NCBI GenBank assembly: GCA_032164245.1
Contig: JAVMKO010000006.1
Location: 37,412,319-37,476,318, forward strand
DNA: 64,000 nt
Origin: Sternotherus odoratus
Taxonomy: Eukaryota > Chordata > Testudines > Kinosternidae
Reading direction: 5' to 3'
Below the pieces are notes generated by a model. That model was not told where the DNA came from and searched no databases. It saw only the letters and a list, made by a program, of their open reading frames with translations. Position 1 is the first letter of the stretch. Each line of letters starts with the position of its first letter. The translations under genes and the position numbers were made by a program. Below are positions 59,098 to 64,000 of this stretch, piece by piece.

Positions 59098-59581
59098 TGC
59101 ACTTCCAGGCTCAGTTATACCTTGAAAGCACAGCCTGTGTTGTGGGCAATGTGGAGGTACACTACCTCAGCAGGAGCCCCGGGTTGTATTGTGAGGCTTT
59201 CAACCAAATGCTTAACTGCCAGCAGGTGTTAAGGATGCCACTGTTGTCGGAATCTTCATATTGTAATAATATCTCAGTAGTTCTCATGACTTTCTAGAAA
59301 GTACAATTGGTAAAAATATAGTATGTTTAAGTTATTTGAATTAATACATAGACATTTCCATCAGCAAAATTGGAGAGGACAGAACAAGTACTATATGCTA
59401 TGGCACAGATTTACGAAACTCCTTCCTCCCATTTTTCTCTCTCCACGACTCCAGGGAGAGATGAAATCCTTCTTAAAAGGATAAAATACATACTGTACTA
59501 AAGACAGTTAAATACCTTGCAAGCCTGACTTCTGGAGGCATTGAGAATCCACAATAGCCACTGAAGTCAATGAGTATTGGG

Positions 59582-59753
59582 CAGGGCTGGCTCCAGGTTT
59601 TCTGCCGCCGACAGCAGACACGGCAGCAGTAGTATGGCCACCGAAAGACGCGGTGCGCCGCCTCAGTCATGGACAGGGTGCTGCCCTCCCCCCCCCCCCA
59701 TGTTGGCCGCCCCAAGCGTGTGCTTGGCAGGCTGGTGCCTGGAGCCAGCCCTG
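59582..59753. mobile_element. hAT-type MITE with perfect 8-bp TSD
   Basis: Inverted ends CAGGGCTGGCTCCAGG and CCTGGAGCCAGCCCTG. GTATTGGG flanks at 59574-59581 and 59754-59761. 172 bp, GC-rich, contains a C run and GTTGGCCGCCCCAAGC. Confidence 0.9.
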
Positions 59754-59761
59754 GTATTGGG

Positions 59762-62394
59762 GGAAGTTTAGAATCTGATCTTCTGAAGTGCTAAATGGTT
59801 TTTCTAAAACTACTTTTCCACTGGAGTGGGTACCTTAGTTAGAACAGGGATGTTATTTACTTGTGAATGGAAAGGGAGAGATGGTCTGTAGCATTACAGA
59901 TCAGAAAGGAAAAAGCCCTCAAGACCTTCTCTTTAAGGTGTGGTTTGCCCTTCCATACTTTGCATTGGTCCTGGAAGAACGAGAACTCCAGCTGGGATGG
60001 GCCAAATTCTGAATTCCAGAGTTGGAAGCCCAATTCTCTGACTTTTAGCTTTCATATACCCTTCATATATTCTGACTTTGATTTTAATTCTCCCCTTTAA
60101 TCTTTTTATGTTTGTCCATGTGTGTTTTGGTTCTATTTTTTTTTCAATATGGAAAACGCCATACAAAAAACTCTCCTGGTGATTTGTAATCAGGGAGTCC
60201 AATTATTTCAAAATAAGTGCAGTCTTAAAGTCAAAGGACTTCCACGTTGTCAAGTTTTGAAGTCTGTGCTAAGTCAAAATGCATTTGCAATAGATATGTC
60301 ACACAACTGAAGTAGAAAGAGAAGTAAAACGTGTGGATTTATAGTGAAGATAGACTGTAGATATTTAGGGTATAAATTTGCTCATATATTATTTTGATCT
60401 AACTCCTGAGTTCTTTTACAGGTTTTGTTTTCACTTTTTAACATGGGAGTGATTAGTTACATTTGTGATTGGGACTGTTCCATTGTTGTTATAATGGCCA
60501 TGAGAGCTCATCTGTCAAGTAGCCATTTGTGGTATGGCAGATAATTTCATTTTGATTTTCTTGCAGGGGAGAACTGGCTCGCAACCCTTGAGCATGTACA
60601 ATATATACTAAGTGTCATTCTCTCCTAAAATCTCCTTGAAGGTGGCTTTGAAGTTGATTTACCACAAAGATTAATTATTTAAAATCTAGGCAGAGGTTGG
60701 CATTTTATAATGTAAATTGGAAAGGTACCTTGAATTCCACTTGAATTTTTCCACTTTAAAGAAACTGTAATACATGTAATGTCACTAAACCTGCTTCAAG
60801 TGGCTTTTCTGTGACAAACAGTACTCCTTTTCCTTAATCAATAATGATTTATAATGAGGTTGAGTCCATGACACTGTATAATTGTTGTAATACAAAACAT
60901 CCATATAGCATCTTTCATCCAAGGCTTTTAAGGCACTTAAATACCCACAAAGTAAATATGCAGTATTAGCCTGGGTTTACAACGGGTTGAAGGGAGACCA
61001 AGAGACTTGCCCAAGGTTACATGAATCAGTAGCAGATGTGAAAATTGTACTCAGGAGTATATTGTGGATTTGGAGAAAGAAGAAGTGCTGCAGCTTTGGA
61101 CTACTTATACTGTAACTTCACTAGTAGCATGTTTAAGTTTGTGTCAAGGGTGCCCCATCTTTGGAGAGGAGTTGTATTTCTGCATCAAAATAACTGGCAT
61201 TTGCTATATTCTGGGAAGCAGCTAGAAATGGAATACAATCCATTTTGAGGAAGTGGAATTGTTTATTGTGGAACACCAAAAGATGACTATGAAGATATAA
61301 TATTAAAGTCAACAAAACTTTTTAAAAAATTCAAATAGGAAAAGCTCTGCTTATATACTTTAACTTGGTTTCCAATTGGCTGCAATTAATGATGCATAAG
61401 TTGAAAGAGCAAGGAAACTAATCTAGACAAAAATCCTGAAAAGTCCTGATTTGTCAGGTCAAAGAATATGAGAAAGCAAATTAGGATAGCAAATATAATT
61501 ATTCTCAGGGCCAAATTCTGCCCCCAGTCTCACCTGTGCAACCCTACTGACGTCAATGTGCTTGCATGGGTTTAACTGGAGGGCAAAACTAAGGTGCATG
61601 TTACAGAAAACAAAGTAGCTAAAAGGGCACTTTGATTAAAATATTGGAATGTTTTTAAAATCTTGAAATATAGTGATGTGGTATTTTTCAAGGAGAGCAA
61701 GTAATTTACTTGAGGCAAACTGCAAATTTCACCCATCTTGCCTTCTGCTATAGTGGTGTGTTTTAAAAATATTGTTTCATTAGGAAGCTGATTCTTGAAT
61801 GAGGGCCAGAAAGATGGTTTTATGCAAGGAAGTACTTAGGCATGTGCTTAAGTGGTTTCCTGAATCAGGGCCTGGGTGCCCTGGGACCCAACCTATATAA
61901 GCCCTTTTCTGATGTTTTCAGTGATTATTAGGTGGCAATCATGCTCCCTTTGCTTGGTACAGGTATCCCCTGAAAAGGGTCCTGGTCCATGACTGGGGCT
62001 GCGAGGCATTAGTGCAGTATAAACACTGCTATTAGCTCTCCCCCACAAGTGAATTTCAGCTACACTGTGACTTGGTTACTAAGGCAACCAGTCTTGTCAG
62101 GATGCAGCCATGTTTGTCCCTTTGACACTCTGGATGCCTCATCTTCTCATCCTTTAAAGGGGGTGTGGCTGCATATCTATCTTTTGTAAATAGCTTTGAA
62201 TTCCTCAGATGAAATCCATTGTATAAGTATTACTGCATTAGATACCATAGAGCTCTTCTAGGTGGTTTGAGATTTGAATTCATAGGTGTCTTAGTTTGTA
62301 AATATGTTCCTATTTTTTTTTTAATGAATGAATGACTAACTTATCAGAGTTTCTAGCAAACTTATAGCTAAACTTCTGCTGGTGAGAGACAAGA
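59762..62394. other. Intergenic, mostly unique
   Basis: No exon recognised. Decayed SINE pieces at 60895-61060 (GGAGACCAAGAGACTTGCCC) and 61945-62040 (GGTCCTGGTCCATGACTGGG), and an old repeat trace at 61503-61590 (CAAATTCTGCCCCCAGTCTC). Confidence 0.5.
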
Positions 62395-64000
62395 ATATAA
62401 GAACATAAGAACATAAGAACGGCCATACTGGGTCAGACCAAAGGTCCATCTAGCCCAGCATCCTGTCTACCGACAGTGGCCAATGCCAGGTGCCCCGGAG
62501 TGAGTGAACCTAACAGGTATGATCGAGCGATCTCTCTCCTGCCATCCATCACCCCCCTCTGACAGACAGAGGCTAGGGACACCATTCATTACCCATCCCG
62601 GCTAATAGCCATTTATGGACTTAGCCTCCATGAATTTATCCAGCTCTCTTTTAAACCCTGTTATAGTCCTAGCCTTCACAGCCTCCTCAGGTAAGGAGTT
62701 CCACAGGTTGACTGTGCGCTGTGTGAAGAAGAACTTCCTTTTATTTGTTTTAAACCTGCTGCATGCCAATTTCATTGAGTGGCCCCTAGTTCTTCTATTT
62801 TGGGAACAAGTAAATAATTTTTCCTTATTTACTTCCTCCACACCACTCATAATTTTATATACCTCTATCATATCCCCCCTTAGTCTCCTCTTTTCCAAGC
62901 TAAAAAGTCCTAGCCTCTTTAATCGCTCTTCATATGGGACCCATTCCAAACCCCTAATCATTTTAGTTGCCCTTCTCTGAACCTTTTCTAGTGCCAGTAT
63001 ATCCTTTTTGAGACGAGGAGACCACATTTGTACGCAGTATTCTAGATGTGGGCGCACCATGGATTTGTATAAGGGCAATAAGATATTCTCCGACTTATTC
63101 TCTATCCCTTTTTTAATGATTCCTAACATCCTGTTTGCTTTTTTGACTGCCGCTGCACACTGCGTGGATGCCTTCAGAGAACTATCCACAATGACTCCCA
63201 GGTCTTTTTCCTGATTGGTTGTAGCTAAATTAGCCCCCATCATATTGTATGTATAGTTGGGGTTATTTTTTCCAATGTGCATTACTTTACATTTATCCAC
63301 ATTAAATTTCATTTGCCATTTTGTTGCCCAATCACTTAGTTTAGTGAGATCTTTTTGAAGTTCTTCACAGTCTGCTTTGGTCCTTACTACTTTGAGCAGT
63401 TTAGTATCATCTGCAAACTTTGCCACATCACTGTTTACCCCTTCCTCTAAATCATTTATAAATATGTTGAATATGATCGGTCCCAGGACTGACCCTTGGG
63501 GAACACCACTAGTTACCCCTCTCCAAGAGGGAGAGAGTCCATGCAGCTTGCAGGGATTTCACTTTAGTCACTTTACCTTTTAATTTCCGTTTAACTAACC
63601 CCCTCATTCTTGCATAGTTCCCCTTTTTGAAATTAAATGCCCCAGTGTTGGGCTTCTGAGGTGTTATTCCCACCATAGGAATGTTAAATGTTATTATATT
63701 ATGGTCACTATTTCCCAGCGATCCTTTTATAGTTACCTCTTGAACCAGATCCTGCGCTCCACTCAGGACTAAATCTAGAGTTGCCTCTCCCCTTGTGGTT
63801 TCCTGTACCAGCTGCTCCAAGAAGCAGTCATTTAAAGTATCAAGAAATTTCATCTCTGCATTTCGTCCTGAGGTGACATGTACCCAGTCAATGTTGGGAT
63901 AATTGAAGTCTCCCACTATTATTGGGTTCTTTATTTTGACAGCCTCTCTAATCTCCCTTAGCATTTCGTCATCCCTATCACTGTCCTGATCAGGTGGTCG
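62395..64000 (-). pseudogene. CR1 LINE, 3' part, internally deleted, runs off the right edge
   Basis: Read on the minus strand from the window edge: endonuclease C-terminus (63964 down to ~63530) with VGDFNYPNIDW and GNSDHNIITFNI, then a junction near 63520, then RT from SGVPQGSVLGPI and KFADDTKLLKVVRTKADCEE to the C-terminus at 62602 (MIRGLEWVPYEERLKRLGLF). The linker between endonuclease and palm, including the first RT blocks, is missing and the frame changes at the join. The 3'UTR ends GACCCAGTATGGCCGTTCTT then ATGTTCTTATGTTCTTATAT. The 274-codon RT frame is intact, so the copy is young. Confidence 0.9.

Overview
The window is a piece of vertebrate nuclear DNA. Its interspersed repeats point to a sauropsid, most likely a cryptodiran turtle: a tRNA-derived SINE of the Cry type, many CR1 LINE pieces with the turtle-style 3' tail, CORE-SINE (MIR-like) copies, Penelope-like element ends and several hAT and PIF/Harbinger-like MITEs. 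There is no bacterial or viral gene content. Family names for repeats come from memory of motifs, not from a database search.

One protein-coding gene is present: SEC23A, the GTPase-activating subunit of the inner COPII coat, on the + strand. Eighteen coding exons lie between 2571 and 37342. All have GT-AG borders and their reading phases join without a break. They encode residues 74 (part) to 765, and the sum of the exon lengths gives exactly the 765-residue numbering of human SEC23A. The start codon and the first ~73 codons lie upstream of the window. The 3'UTR follows from 37343, with AATAAA signals at 37784, 38382 and 38723.

The introns carry most of the other structure. Intron 8 (11558-15795) holds a decayed hAT (ZMYM1/Zaphod-like) transposase copy, into which a 518-bp foldback element has jumped. 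Intron 9 (15877-17186) holds a MITE. Intron 10 (17277-23716) is the strangest: a Tigger/pogo-like element with a CpG-rich core, then ~1.3 kb of minisatellite that switches strand twice (C-rich, G-rich, C-rich), then a second tandem array. Later introns hold hAT MITEs, a CORE-SINE and more foldback elements.

From 38.5 kb to the end the DNA is intergenic. It contains a DIRS-like gag relic, an LTR-like repeat with an in-frame protein repeat, CR1 fragments on both strands, a Penelope-like GIY-YIG endonuclease relic joined to the same terminal sequence found in the foldback elements, a nested CR1/PLE/hAT stack at 50.7-54.5 kb, and a CR1 copy that runs off the right edge with part of its RT deleted. 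No second host gene was recognised.

The most notable theme is a dispersed family of short palindromic elements with 11-12 bp target-site duplications. They appear to be Penelope-like element ends and carry a hammerhead-ribozyme-like core (CUGANGA, stem II, GAAA). Copies sit inside SEC23A introns, inside a hAT transposon and inside a CR1.
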